A program made the translations under genes and the position numbers. 64,000 nucleotides of DNA from Paramecium sonneborni (lineage: Eukaryota > Ciliophora > Oligohymenophorea > Peniculida > Parameciidae), in contig CAJJDN010000127.1 in the NCBI GenBank assembly GCA_905182985.1, positions 59,013 to 123,012 on the forward strand, in the 5' to 3' direction. This document shows, piece after piece, positions 42,610-55,545 of the stretch (position 1 is its first letter; each line of letters opens with the position of its first letter). The notes under the pieces were generated by a model that saw only the letters and a list, made by a program, of their open reading frames with translations, ran no database searches and had not been told where the DNA came from.

Positions 42610-43400
42610 ACATCAATTATAATAAATAATTTATTATTCAAATGCTACGATTACTTTTTATTTTTTTAAATATTCAATTATATCTATTTCTTCAAAACTT
42701 TTAATCTATAAAATTATAATAATAATTTATTGTTTCTTATTTACATACTTTATTTATCATATATATGTTTTTATGCTTTCTAAATACCAACACTTTTCTT
42801 TTCTAATTAGGCAAATAAAATAAATTATTCATAAAAAACATGAGATTTGGAAAAATATTATTCAAAAAAATATGGATTTTAGATTTAATTATTTATGAGG
42901 ACTTAATTGTGATTAAACTTACTTAAAATTCAAAATCAATAACTGTGTGAATTTTTAATTAGATTATTTATAGTAGGGTTAGATATTAATATTGGTGAAA
43001 TATTTGTTTATTATTTTTAACCAAAATTTATTTCCATTCAATTCATTTCAGCAATCTAAATTTTTTATTTTTCTTACTTTATTTGTGAAAAATAAAAAAC
43101 TATGTTATTTAAAAAATGCAAAATTTTCTTAAATATAATTTTAGTTTTCTAATAATAATTAAAGAAGAGAGGCACTTTGTTAAAATAGATCAGTAAATAT
43201 TAAATAAACAGTCTAATTCTTAAAAATCAAAAATTATTAAAAATAAATTTTAAGTTAAAGACTAATAATAAAAAAATTGATCCAAAAATTGAATTTAATT
43301 AAGGTGTTTTATCTGATTATTTGAAAAGTAAAGTATTTATCAAAATAAAAGGCTTTTTAGGAATGATTTTAATTATTGAAATAAAAATAACAGCTTATTA
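42610..43400. other. AT-rich spacer, no gene seen
   Basis: Very AT-rich with homopolymer runs. I see no frame on either strand that reads as protein and no RNA gene. It separates the TOG gene from the downstream coiled-coil gene. Confidence 0.5.
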
Positions 43401-45411
43401 ATGATTTAAAATCTCTAGGACTATGCATAATAATTAGTGAATATCTCAATATCAGATGAAGAAGATATCAATGATTGTTCACCTATCAAATAATCTACTT
43501 TTCAGAATGGTATTATCCAAAGTTAAGCAAAAAAATCAGTAGCAGCTTCAACGAAAGGTTTAGCAAAATCTACTAGTTCAAAAACAACTAAAAGTATTAT
43601 AATATTATATATTAAAAGAACAAGGTGGAGTTAAGTCAAGTAATGATAAAAATAAAGAAATGAAAGAACAATTTGAGGAATAAGCTAAATAATTAAAATG
43701 GTATTAAGAAGAGTATTAAAGATTAAAAGATCAAAAGAAATAATTTAAGGAAGGGAAGACTTAATATGTATTTAAATGCATCATTTGATTATTATTATAG
43801 CTTCTAACGATCAATACTTATAAAACAAAATTAGAGTAAAGTATAGGTAATTAAAAACGACTCCATTAATAATTAAATGAATAGATGGATGTTACAAGAT
43901 AAGCCTTTAAATAGGCTAATGACGCATAAATAGGATTGGAATAGAGCAAATAAAATTTCTCATAATAATTATAAATAGAAGGCCTTACTAAATAGAGGTA
44001 AAGGGAGGACTTAGAATATTAATCCTAAAAGAAACTTGATCAATCAGTTAAATAAGCTATTGCTAATGCAGAAAGCAAATATGAATTGAGAATTCGTTAA
44101 ATGAATAAGGAACTTAATGTTTTGCGATAAGAAAATATTGAACTACATAAAAGGCTTATGCAGAATGAAACTAATAAAAAACACATTTAAGTTTAAAGCG
44201 AATTAGATTCGTTGAAAACTTAAAATTTAACTACTAAAGGATGATTGATATTTAAACTATTATTGTTTANTTAAATATAATTTTAGTTTTCTAATAATAA
44301 TTAAAGAAGAGAGGCACTTTGTTAAAATAGATCAGTAAATATTAAATAAACAGTCTAATTCTTAAAAATCAAAAATTATTAAAAATAAATTTTAAGTTAA
44401 AGACTAATAATAAAAAAATTGATCCAAAAATTGAATTTAATTAAGGTGTTTTATCTGATTATTTGAAAAGTAAAGTATTTATCAAAATAAAAGGCTTTTT
44501 AGGAATGATTTTAATTATTGAAATAAAAATAACAGCTTATTAATGATTTAAAATCTCTAGGACTATGCATAATAATTAGTGAATATCTCAATATCAGATG
44601 AAGAAGATATCAATGATTGTTCACCTATCAAATAATCTACTTTTCAGAATGGTATTATCCAAAGTTAAGCAAAAAAATCAGTAGCAGCTTCAACGAAAGG
44701 TTTAGCAAAATCTACTAGTTCAAAAACAACTAAAAGTATTATAATATTATATATTAAAAGAACAAGGTGGAGTTAAGTCAAGTAATGATAAAAATAAAGA
44801 AATGAAAGAACAATTTGAGGAATAAGCTAAATAATTAAAATGGTATTAAGAAGAGTATTAAAGATTAAAAGATCAAAAGAAATAATTTAAGGAAGGGAAG
44901 ACTTAATATGTATTTAAATGCATCATTTGATTATTATTATAGCTTCTAACGATCAATACTTATAAAACAAAATTAGAGTAAAGTATAGGTAATTAAAAAC
45001 GACTCCATTAATAATTAAATGAATAGATGGATGTTACAAGATAAGCCTTTAAATAGGCTAATGACGCATAAATAGGATTGGAATAGAGCAAATAAAATTT
45101 CTCATAATAATTATAAATAGAAGGCCTTACTAAATAGAGGTAAAGGGAGGACTTAGAATATTAATCCTAAAAGAAACTTGATCAATCAGTTAAATAAGCT
45201 ATTGCTAATGCAGAAAGCAAATATGAATTGAGAATTCGTTAAATGAATAAGGAACTTAATGTTTTGCGATAAGAAAATATTGAACTACATAAAAGGCTTA
45301 TGCAGAATGAAACTAATAAAAAACACATTTAAGTTTAAAGCGAATTAGATTCGTTGAAAACTTAAAATTTAACTACTAAAGGATGATTGATATTTAAACT
45401 ATTATTGTTTA
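43129..45411. repeat. 1.14-kb direct repeat around an N: unmerged assembly overlap
   Basis: 43129-44269 and 44271-45411 appear identical, separated by the N at 44270. A whole gene (43401-44244 and again 44543-45386) falls inside, so a real single gene looks like a perfect tandem pair. The 5' noncoding sequence is duplicated too, and the junctions do not coincide with gene boundaries. Confidence 0.9.
44543..45386 (+). CDS. coiled-coil protein of unknown function
   Basis: Introns of 25 and 33 nt give 261 residues. The first 65 residues are Ser/Asp-rich (VNISISDEEDINDCSPIKQS) and probably disordered. The remainder is a nearly continuous coiled coil, for example MKEQFEEQAKQLKWYQEEYQ and NKELNVLRQENIELHKRLMQ. 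The protein is probably structural, perhaps of basal body or cortex, but nothing in the sequence proves it. The identical gene at 43401-44244 is an assembly artefact and is not listed separately. Confidence 0.65.
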
Positions 45412-45534
45412 ATCCAGTATTTTTTATCTATTACTAAATATCCTTAAAAATTAGTTAAGTTTATATTAATTAAAATCAAAAATATAAGTTCATATTTATA
45501 CATCATTATAAAATAATTCTAAATTTGACTATTG

Positions 45535-46845
45535 TCAATTCTCTAAATAAAAGTATTATTTAATGTTATATATTAAGAGAGGGATGAATCCAATCACATA
45601 AATTACTATTATGGATACAATCATTAAAGTGATAATTAATGGTGAAAATGCTATTATCATTGTATTATTGCAATAACTAGCATTATTTTTGACAAGATTA
45701 TAAACCCATTTCGATACCTATATTAACTAATGTAAGGCAATGTATATTCCTAATACTATAATGAATCCACAAGCTAAAAATGCAACAATGAAAACTACCG
45801 CTAAATAAAATAGTAAAATAAATATCATTTTAAATGATAACTACTAAATTACATTAGCAAAAATGTGAAAAATATTTTTTACTTTTTTTTTGCAGGGGAT
45901 GCACGTCAAAGTTTCTGAATTTGAAATTGATTCAAACAATTCCAAAGGCCTTTTGCAATCCAAGCAAAAAAAATGATTACATAAATAACATTATTGCCAA
46001 TTTACCTTATATTTTCTGCATATGTCATTATTTTATGAACAATTATTTGGTTCTGAAAGTATACCGCAATATGGACATTTTAAGAGCTTTTATTCTTTTA
46101 TATATTTTTAAAAGAGCTTATCAAAATCACATTTTCCATCATGCTTTGTCCAACAAATTCCACAAAACTATTTTTTACACATTCCACATTGATTGAGATT
46201 ATTATATTAAAAAATATTTAATTGCTGCAAATTGTTATAAGGTTATAAAATAAACTTTGCTTTGCATTTTTTTTAGTAACAAAATTAATTATATGAAAAT
46301 TTATTCCAATTTTTAACCTCATTGTACTGTAAATACTAAAAAGTTAAATAATCATTTATCTCAAATTTGCAATTCTAAAAAGGACACATTAATTTTTAGA
46401 AATTAGCATTATTTAAATTTATATAAAAACTTAAGCATAAGTCACAACAATAATGTTTACAAAAGTTTAATTTTATTAAAATAGTATTCGGAGATGAGCA
46501 TATATTGCATTCACCATATTCTAAATTATAAAATTTTCCTTAATTTAATATTTCTATTTCAATTTCTTTACTGTATTTACAATCCTGAAAAGTTCCTAAA
46601 TTCTATTTATCGATTTTTTAAAAAGAATTAATAGTATCATTGCAAAACTAACAAATATTTAGTTCTCTTTCAAGGGTAGAATAATTCAAAAGTGGAATAT
46701 TTTATTAATCGCACAAATTACATGCTTAATTAGAGTTTGATTTTTCGTGTTATTCTTGTTATTCCTGTTGAATTGTTACAGATATTTCAACCTGATATTA
46801 TTTATTTTCCTCATTTTCATCATTAATTAGAATAGCTTAATCCAT
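45535..46845 (-). CDS. RBR (RING-IBR-RING) E3 ubiquitin ligase with C-terminal membrane helices
   Basis: Intronless, 436 residues. RING1 begins at CNICSSPNTILIKLNFCKHY and ends at CPFQNCKF. The IBR part has FCYQKKCKAKF and QCGMCKKQFCGICWTKHDGK. RING2 has KCPYCGILSEPNNCSQ and CYLCNHFFCLDCKRP, containing the family's usual catalytic-Cys region. After it come two or three hydrophobic helices (FILLFYLAVVFIVAFLACGF, IIAFSPLIITLMIVSIIVIY), so the ligase is membrane-anchored at its C-terminus. The first 60 residues are Gln/Glu-rich. The membrane part alone (from the Met at 45828) looks like a separate small gene, but the frame is continuous with the RBR domain. Confidence 0.82.
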
Positions 46846-46959
46846 AATATTTGATTTATAATTTTTAGAATGCTTAAAAATAATTTTTTAATTAAAATGT
46901 TTTTTAAATAATATGTGATTTGAAGAATATTTATATTTATCTAAAATTATAATAGATTC

Positions 46960-49269
46960 TCATTTTTTAAACCCACTTTATGGTCTTCTAGCATTTTTTT
47001 TAATTGCTGATTACAATCTAACTTTATTGGGATTAGATGGAGGATTTAAGATGGCTTCTTTATTGATTATAGAAGGATCTTCAATATATACATTGGCTTA
47101 TTTTTCATTTTATATCATTTATTGTTCTTCCTAATAATAATATAAATATTATTACTTCGTCTTCATTCAAAGCCACATTTAATACTTCTTATATTTTTTA
47201 TGAAGGTTCATGAGAAAAATCTTCAGTCATTCTTTAAGGTAAATCTAGATCAGTTTATAAAATATTTTCTGGCCTATACCTAGGATTAGCATCTCCAAAA
47301 CTGATTGCCATTTTTGAATAATTACATATAGGTCTTTTGAAGAAAAATGCAGAGGCTGGTTTTTTTAAAGGATTTGCTTCAAATTCTTTAATAGCCCAAT
47401 CATCTTGTTCTTCTGAAAATTCTAATTTTTCTCTCAATCTCTTTTCTAGATATATATATATAAAATGAAATACCTTCCTCTTCTGGAATGAAATGTTCTA
47501 TGATTAAATTCATTAGATTTAATTGTCTTAAAGACTCTCTATTGTCTTCAATTAATTCTTCTTTTTATCTCTATCTAAATTAAGTTTATTCTTAAGCTTA
47601 ACTTTTGAGTTCCTTAATTTTTTAAATTAAATTATTTAATTTTTAAGTTTTAGCTTCAATCTCTTCTTTAGTTGAATTGTATTTCTATTCTTATTCAACT
47701 TACATAGCTTCTTTTTTAGCTAATTCTTCTGCTTATCGTCTGGCTTGTTAAGATCTCTCTTCTAATTCCATTCTTGCTTTAAGCAAATCTTTTTCTTTCT
47801 ATCTTGATTCCTCTTTCATTTTATCACCATGTAATAATTATTCTTATAATTCCTATAATTTCTTATGCATGTTTTCTTATTCCTTTTTGAGATTATGCTC
47901 CAATTTCTATTTCTCTTTTAATTTTAACTATAATTGTTTTTTCTCCTCTTCCTATAATGTACTTTGTCTTCTTTGTTACATAATCTACTATTCTAAATCA
48001 GCTTTTTCTTTTTATGCCTTTTATTGTAGCTCAGTTAATTCTTCATCATCTTCAACTTCAATAACTTCTTCTTTTATTTTTTAAATTTATCCATTTGGTC
48101 CAACAACACCACCTGCTTTTCTTGCTAATTAATCTTTTAATTTATTAATTTATTCTTAAAATTCTCTTATCATAGCATCTTTTGGATCTTCATTAATTTT
48201 TGGATTATTTTAAATTTTCTTAGCTCTACTTGCATATCTTAAAGTAGACATAGTTTCATCAAAATTATAATCAGCTGGACCAATATTGGCAACCATAACA
48301 GTTTTTGTATTACCACCCAAAGAGTCTTACAATAAACGAGTTAATTTAGAATCTCTATAAGGAATATGTTGACTTTTTCCATCAACCAATGCTGTTATCA
48401 CATTACCAAGTGTTGTTAAACTCAAATTTATGTTTATAGCTTCTTCAAATCTTACTCCAACTGCTTATGTTTTTGATTATCTTTCACTACCAGCTAAATC
48501 AACAAGGTTTAATTTTCCTGATTTAATGTGTTATTATAAATCTGCTCCTAATTCACTTGATTCAATAGTAAGTGTAAAAATTGAATGAGATCTAGATGAT
48601 TCTTAATTCATTTTAGTCTCACCAACCTTTCTATTAGCTCTTCCAGCCTTTAACCATTCATTTAATTCAGCTACTGACTTAACAACTATTTTAGACAGAT
48701 CCTTTACAAAAACACCCTATTCTGGTTTCTCTCTTAATTCTAATTTTGTAAGATGATTTGGACTCAACAAATCTCGAATTTCTTCATTGTACAATTCTAA
48801 ATAAGAACATCTAACTAAAAATTGAATATTAGGTGTCCCCTCTATAACTTTTATAATATGATCAAAGGTTCTTGGAGTAATACCTCTTTCGTGAGGTGGA
48901 TCATTTTTACCTTCCATTGTATGTGTTTTACCAGTACCAGTTTAACCATAAGCAAATACTGTTCCATTATAACTATGATATATTTCTCATTTACCCATCC
49001 ATGACGCTTTCAACTATAGGCAAAGCTGTATTATGATAGACTTGTTCTTGTTGGGAATTCATGTCAAATACTTCATCAAAAACAAATGTTCTTTATGCTT
49101 CATTACCATCTCCTTTTATATTTTAAATTATAATTTCTTTTCTTGTTGTATCAACATCTACTATTCTTCTTCTGCCTTCCTCTATCTGAAAATAATATAT
49201 TTAGCTTACTTCTTTACTTGACAATGGCCTAGCTCTTACAACCACTTTCACGCACTCTTTTCTTTTCAT
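46960..49269 (-). CDS. kinesin-2 family motor protein
   Basis: Introns of 24, 22, 28 and 25 nt give 736 residues. The motor is at the N-terminus: [15 protein letters not shown], the P-loop [26 protein letters not shown], switch [12 protein letters not shown], switch [12 protein letters not shown] and the neck-adjacent [20 protein letters not shown]. The neck and stalk (about residues 350-610) are heptad-rich coiled coil. A globular tail follows with [20 protein letters not shown], typical of the KIF3/OSM-3 tail, then a basic end. Kinesin-2 drives anterograde intraflagellar transport. The motor sequence resembles KIF3 heavy chains, but which subunit it is cannot be told here. Confidence 0.92.
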
Positions 49270-49875
49270 TACTTTTTATATATTAATTAATATTATTTTG
49301 GTTTTAAAATTAAAATAAAATCACAGACAAACCTCATAATTTCTTATTTTATAAAAATAAAAATGTTGGATTATCATATTATTTTTGTCTTCTTGTGTTT
49401 TTAGAAATTAGCATACTTAATAAAAATTTATAAAAGAAATTAATATGATCAATTTTTGTTAAAATTAAAAAAATTAATTGGATGCTTTTTAAAATCTTAA
49501 TGCATTTGATAAAATTTTAAGCAATTGTATTATGATTATGTTCAAAACTACATTCAATATTTATGTTAAGAAAGTTTTCAGAATTTAGAATTGATTTGAT
49601 TTGTGGATTATTCATTAAAATTTGTTATCAAACTACAAAATACCACCCGTAATGAATATTTACGCATGTAAATTAATCAGATTAAGGATTCTGGAATATT
49701 TAATGTTTTTTGATATTTGAGAAGCAAACTTGGATAAACAACTGTTAAGAAGTTTATACATTGTGTTTTCATTGGTTAATTCTTGTAGAATTAGGATTTT
49801 TTTTTATTGAAATTTTAATTAAAGCAAAAGTATTGAATCTCAATTTAAATAACAAAATACATTAGCATAAAACAA
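49270..49875. other. AT-rich spacer, no gene seen
   Basis: 606 bp between the kinesin start and the HMG-box gene start. No convincing frame or RNA gene was seen. It must contain both promoters, but no recognisable motif stands out. Confidence 0.5.
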
Positions 49876-50301
49876 ATGACAGATAATACTAAAAAGGTAT
49901 ATATATATAAATTAATAATTTGTTTAGGAAGCACCACCAAAAAGACCCTAATGTGCATTCTTTATTTACAAATAGGAGGTGTACTAATAAGTCAAAGATG
50001 CTCATCCTGGCAAGAAAATGACCGATATCACAAAGATTATCTCTGAATAGTACAAACAACTTCCAAAAGATAAAATTGATTAATACGAATAAAAATACAA
50101 AGATAGCAAGGCTATATTTGAAAAAGATAAGAAGTTCTCATTTCTAAATATATTTTTAATAGAATCTATGAAGATAAATATGGAAAGATTAAGAATGAGA
50201 GAAAGAAAAAGAAGGAAGATGGTAAGGGAACCAAAAAAACTCAAAAGAAGTAAAAGAAATAAGAATCAGATGAAGACGAAAGTGGATCAGACGATGATTG
50301 A
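49876..50301 (+). CDS. HMG-box chromatin protein
   Basis: Introns of 31 and 29 nt give 121 residues. A single HMG box spans about residues 10-80: APPKRPQCAFFIYKQE, QQVKDAHPGKKMTDITKIIS, EQYKQLPKDKIDQYEQKYKD. Then a Lys-rich linker (KNERKKKKEDGKGTKKTQKK) and a Ser/Asp/Glu tail (DEDESGSDDD). This is the layout of HMGB or Nhp6-like non-sequence-specific DNA-bending proteins that act in chromatin. The second intron begins GTTCTC rather than GTA. The box is intact. Confidence 0.9.
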
Positions 50302-50373
50302 GGATTCATATTTAATATAAATAATTATTTTTATTATTGATCTAAATCTAAATCAAAAAGAAATCATACAAAA

Positions 50374-51554
50374 ATGGAATTTGCTGATTAATAACTTGAA
50401 GTCCTTGAAGTATACTTTTAATTATTAAATGCCAATGATTCTTTATAAGTAAAAATTTCTAATTAAATAGAAAAGATCTCTGAAATAAAAATCAATGTTA
50501 CTACAATTCCTTAAGAATCAAAACTTTTCCTTCAAATTGTTGAATTGGATCGAAGAAAGGGGTTAAATTAATATTATGATTAAATTAATTTGGTCATTTA
50601 CATTCAAGACTTATCTTTATTCTTAAATCAAGCTCTTAATTAAATATTAGAAAAAAATTGCTTAAGTTGCAATAAGTTTAGAATTTTTGAGAATTTAGAA
50701 TTATTTGCAATGATCAGTTTAAATTTTTTGGGAACTAGAAATAATTAAGACAGAATTTAATTAATTCTTTATTTAAAATTCAGAATCAAAAGATTAAATA
50801 TCTTCTATTTTTAGTTTAAATGATCATGCTTGCTTTATTGCAGATGAGTTTTTTTTGATTTTAATAGAATTAATCAATTAGGCTTGATATTTTATTATAA
50901 GTCAATAGTGATTATGAGGAAATATCAAAGAAATCATATTTGAGACTTATTTTATGTTTAGAAATAGAAAAATTGAAACTTAACATGAAACAATTTAATA
51001 ACAAACTTATTATATATACCAAAATAAATTTATTAATAATTAAGTGGGGCTTAATTTATTATTGAAGTAACAATTGAAAATCATTAAATAAGGAAAAGCA
51101 AAAGTATTAAAAGAGCTTTATTTAATTGACTAAAAACTATATAAAACCCAAAAAATTGAATGCCTCGATTTAGAAGATGAAAATGTTTCCTTTTTTTGAT
51201 TGTTAAAAAAATATCATTTATTATAGAGTGCCTCTGATGTTTAATCTCAATGATATTTTAATAATTGATCATATATCTCAAACCATAATTTTCTTAAGGA
51301 ATAGAATTGTTGGGGATAATAAAGGTTATTTTAGAATTCGAATTGATGAGAAAAATGAGTAAACATCAATTGATATTTGTTAAACAAATAATTTAAAACA
51401 CTTAGGATTAATAATTCATTCAATTTAATAAAATATTATATTTATTGTAAATATATATTGGTCTCAAAAATAATAGAATTAATTTAAAAATTTTACTATA
51501 TAAAATTTTTTGATAAAGAAAAAAGGATTAATTATAATTTAATATATAAAATGA
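50374..51554 (+). pseudogene. decaying gene with frameshift (helical repeat-like protein)
   Basis: A 149-codon open frame from the ATG at 50374 (MEFADQQLEVLEVYFQLLNA, later LFLQIVELDRRKGLNQYYDQ) ends at TGA 50821-50823. Coding continues in other frames: CFIADEFFLILIELINQ, then after a one-base shift near 50888 LDILLQVNSDYEEISKKSYL, and from about 51230 FNLNDILIIDHISQTIIFLR to a TGA at 51552-51554. The shift is not bridged by a GT-AG intron I could find. The gene is either recently pseudogenised or contains sequencing errors. Composition is consistent with an all-helical protein; no family assigned. Confidence 0.45.
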
Positions 51555-52826
51555 GAAGAGAATAAGAAAAACCATAAGAAAATTAAAATGACCACCACAT
51601 AATAACTTATCAAAATTTGCCTATTGAAATTCGTCAAAGAATTCATAAAGATTACTTTGCTTATAAAAAAAAGTTCGAATACTGGAAAACAAACTTTGAA
51701 AATTATATGTTTTAGAATGTTTCTAAGAATTAAATTATTCCAAAAGATATTTTAATAGAAAGCATTTAACATAATCTACAAGATGGTTTAGCCATAGAAA
51801 CAAGCCAGAGAATTAATATGAAATAAGATTAACGTAAAAATTATTTATTAAGAACGATAGATTATTTAATGGGTTCTTTGAAAGAATTAAAATATTATAA
51901 TGATACAAAATTAGATACTTTAAATATTTGTTCTGTTTACAATGAAAATTTGTGCCAACTTCATTTTGAAATAAGTTTACCTTATTAATTGAATGATCAA
52001 AACTTTGAGTTATTAAAAAAACAATTTCATAATAATACATTTCTTAATGGAAAATTAAAAACTTTGATTGAAAATGAAAATAGAAACAGTATTCTTCTTA
52101 GAGACATATCAGATCCTAACTATTAAACATTTGTAATTAATATTTAATATTTGATATTTAGGTAACTATTAAAGACTTTGTTAAAATAAATGAAGTTTAA
52201 TGGTTTGCACTAGAAACTTATGAATAATATTAGAAAAAATAAAAATATTTTTCTATAAAAAATAACAATAAGTGAATTTTTTTAATAATCATAGTTAATA
52301 ATTTAAATTTATAGAAAACTAAGATTAAGAGATGATATTTGTGGTTGGAGTTGTAAACTAAAACAATATTAATAAAAATATATTTGAATATATTTCTACT
52401 GAATTTTAGAGTAATGAAGAAAAAAAATAGAAAGAATAATTATAAAAAGACTTGAAAACTACAGAATAGGAACTTTCAAAGCATAATAATGCACTTCTTA
52501 TTAAAATTGATATTTTTCATTTTGCTGTATTAGTCTATCCTAATCCTAATAATTCATACTGTTTAAGAAGTGAGGATCTAGAAAATTTAACTTTCTTTGA
52601 TTCATTTCTACAATAAATTGAATTCTATGAAAATATTTTAGGCTAATTAAAATTTGTATAAAATAACTGGATAATCAATCAATTTCAAGATAATTAAATT
52701 CTTTTCTAAAAAGTTAATCGTTATCCTGACTTTTTTTAATTAAGAATTGGATAGACTATTTTAGTGAGAAGTAAGAAAGCAAGCCTAAATATAAGTATAA
52801 ATTCAGTAGATTAAATTTATGATTGA
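51551..52826 (+). CDS. hypothetical protein
   Basis: Introns of 29 and 23 nt give 407 residues, so the frame is intact. No family recognised. The N-terminal 170 residues are charged and helical (IEIRQRIHKDYFAYKKKFEY, DYLMGSLKELKYYNDTKLDT). The C-terminal half is mixed, with an acidic coil (EEKKQKEQLQKDLKTTEQEL) and a hydrophobic strand-like region (LLIKIDIFHFAVLVYPNPNN). The ATG overlaps the TGA of the preceding decayed frame (ATGA). The last 60% is repeated at 53118-53866 only because of the assembly overlap. Confidence 0.6.
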
Positions 52827-54156
52827 TGAGTAAAATATCACATTATTGAATGAAATAATAATATAATATAAATAATTAAACTTATATATTATTTATCAAT
52901 CTATACTATGAAATTTAGGGTTTATTTTTGCCTGCTATATTTAAAATTAAATTTAAATCAAATAATTTGTTTATAAAAATTTTTTTCAATAAATAATACA
53001 GATTTTTCTTGTTAATTTTTTTATTCGTTTCATCCTAATTTAATCTACTGAATTTTATAATTTATTTTTTAAATGGGAGAGAAAATATCAATAATAAAAA
53101 AAATTGTAGTTATTTANAAATAGAAACAGTATTCTTCTTAGAGACATATCAGATCCTAACTATTAAACATTTGTAATTAATATTTAATATTTGATATTTA
53201 GGTAACTATTAAAGACTTTGTTAAAATAAATGAAGTTTAATGGTTTGCACTAGAAACTTATGAATAATATTAGAAAAAATAAAAATATTTTTCTATAAAA
53301 AATAACAATAAGTGAATTTTTTTAATAATCATAGTTAATAATTTAAATTTATAGAAAACTAAGATTAAGAGATGATATTTGTGGTTGGAGTTGTAAACTA
53401 AAACAATATTAATAAAAATATATTTGAATATATTTCTACTGAATTTTAGAGTAATGAAGAAAAAAAATAGAAAGAATAATTATAAAAAGACTTGAAAACT
53501 ACAGAATAGGAACTTTCAAAGCATAATAATGCACTTCTTATTAAAATTGATATTTTTCATTTTGCTGTATTAGTCTATCCTAATCCTAATAATTCATACT
53601 GTTTAAGAAGTGAGGATCTAGAAAATTTAACTTTCTTTGATTCATTTCTACAATAAATTGAATTCTATGAAAATATTTTAGGCTAATTAAAATTTGTATA
53701 AAATAACTGGATAATCAATCAATTTCAAGATAATTAAATTCTTTTCTAAAAAGTTAATCGTTATCCTGACTTTTTTTAATTAAGAATTGGATAGACTATT
53801 TTAGTGAGAAGTAAGAAAGCAAGCCTAAATATAAGTATAAATTCAGTAGATTAAATTTATGATTGATGAGTAAAATATCACATTATTGAATGAAATAATA
53901 ATATAATATAAATAATTAAACTTATATATTATTTATCAATCTATACTATGAAATTTAGGGTTTATTTTTGCCTGCTATATTTAAAATTAAATTTAAATCA
54001 AATAATTTGTTTATAAAAATTTTTTTCAATAAATAATACAGATTTTTCTTGTTAATTTTTTTATTCGTTTCATCCTAATTTAATCTACTGAATTTTATAA
54101 TTTATTTTTTAAATGGGAGAGAAAATATCAATAATAAAAAAAATTGTAGTTATTTA
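52078..54156. repeat. 1.04-kb direct repeat around an N: unmerged assembly overlap
   Basis: 52078-53116 and 53118-54156 appear identical, separated by the N at 53117. The repeat starts in mid-codon inside the gene at 51551-52826 and contains its 3' part plus about 290 bp of spacer. The second copy therefore shows a headless gene fragment (53118-53866), not a separate pseudogene. Confidence 0.9.
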
Positions 54157-55545
54157 CTCTATAAATAAAAAGATTTTGATGATGATTTTTAATTAATGAA
54201 AGATTTTAATAATCGAAGAAACTAGTGGTGATGCATTAAATAAAGAAATATTTAAAAAATAAATAACAATATTAAAATCCCTAAGATAATGTCACTAAAG
54301 TAGTTTATAAATAAATATACAACCTTTTAATTATGAATGATAGATACAGATTATGTTAAACTAAAAATTTTAACTATTGGATCTAATTTTCACAAATGGT
54401 TATAGTGCCAAAAATAAATAATAAATCATTCAACATATCATGATTGCTTAATAAGGGACAAAATATATTTAGTATCACTCTCAAATAATATGCCAAATCT
54501 AATATGAAATTTTAGTATCTAACAATACTCGTATTGTATAATTTGTAATCTAAAGTTAAATGAACTTCCTTTTTCTCTTTTTGATTTTGGATAATTAGAA
54601 ATTGTAATTATTATAAAATTTATGATTCAATGAAATAAACAATATAAAATTCTAAAAGAAAATTAGAATATATCGATTTATAGATCTCTAATTAATTAAA
54701 ACACTTAGAGATTGCTAAAGATTCGTATTAGTTTAATATAAGGAATTAGCGAATTTTTATGCATAGCTTTAAATTAAAGTTTTATTCAGCCAAATTAACG
54801 AATATATAAATAAAAGATGGCAAAAAAATAGCGCTAGAGAAAACATTATTATAAAATTTAAGTTCTACAATTTTGAAGTCTCTAATTAAGAAAGGTATTT
54901 AAGCAATCAGATAGGCATAGAAATTGTGAATATTTAGTAATTTCGGATTATTTATCTGAGGTTATTACTATTTAGGCCAGATTACATATAAAAAGAATAG
55001 AAAAGTTAGAAAATTTTGTAATTCATTAGAAAAAATCAAGATCTTAAATAACATGATGTATTTTTATTTATATTTTTAAAGCAATAAATTAGCCAAAAAA
55101 AAAAAATATTAGAAAATTTTGCGTTTGTTAACTACTCTTCACGAAATTCTTATATATTTTCAAGAGAAAATTATCTATTCTAATTTAATATAGCAACTGG
55201 ATAAATCAGAGTAGGATTATTTTATGATAAATTAAGCAAAATTTGGACTAGATTTATTTCTTTTATAGTTAATCACTTATAATGTTAGCCTAACTTTGTT
55301 GCATAAAGTTTATTTTTATTTTTTTTTAATTAATTCATGAACAATCAATCATTTGGTTAGTCTGAATGATTAATTTGAGTAAAATGTAATTATTTATTTT
55401 TATATAAAATAAAAATAAACAAGTTGATTTGTCAGTACAAACATATTTTTATTGTAATTTATCAGATTTTTTTATGATAGATTAACTCTAATAACGAGAA
55501 ATATATTATGTGAGGATATGAATATAATAATAACTTAATATTAAA
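54157..55545 (+). other. AT-rich region with coding-like fragments, no supported gene
   Basis: One short stretch near 54210-54330 reads as protein (EETSGDALNKEIFKKQITIL) and another near 54500 (YEILVSNNTRIVQFVIQSQM). They are in different frames, lack starts and are followed by TGAs. The small frame from the ATG at 54114 (MGEKISIIKKI) cannot be joined to them with a normal-length intron. A decayed gene is plausible but not demonstrable here. Confidence 0.3.

Noticed and set aside
45535..45828. Separate 97-residue membrane protein starting MIFILLFYLAVVFIVAF
   Set aside because: The frame continues upstream without a stop into the RBR domain, so it is the C-terminal part of the ligase.
47869..48084. 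Ser/Phe-rich plus-strand frame
   Set aside because: Antisense of the kinesin coiled-coil stalk; the composition simply mirrors Glu/Lys codons.
53118..53866. Headless gene copy that looks like a truncated pseudogene
   Set aside because: It is the second copy in an assembly overlap and starts in mid-codon right after the N.
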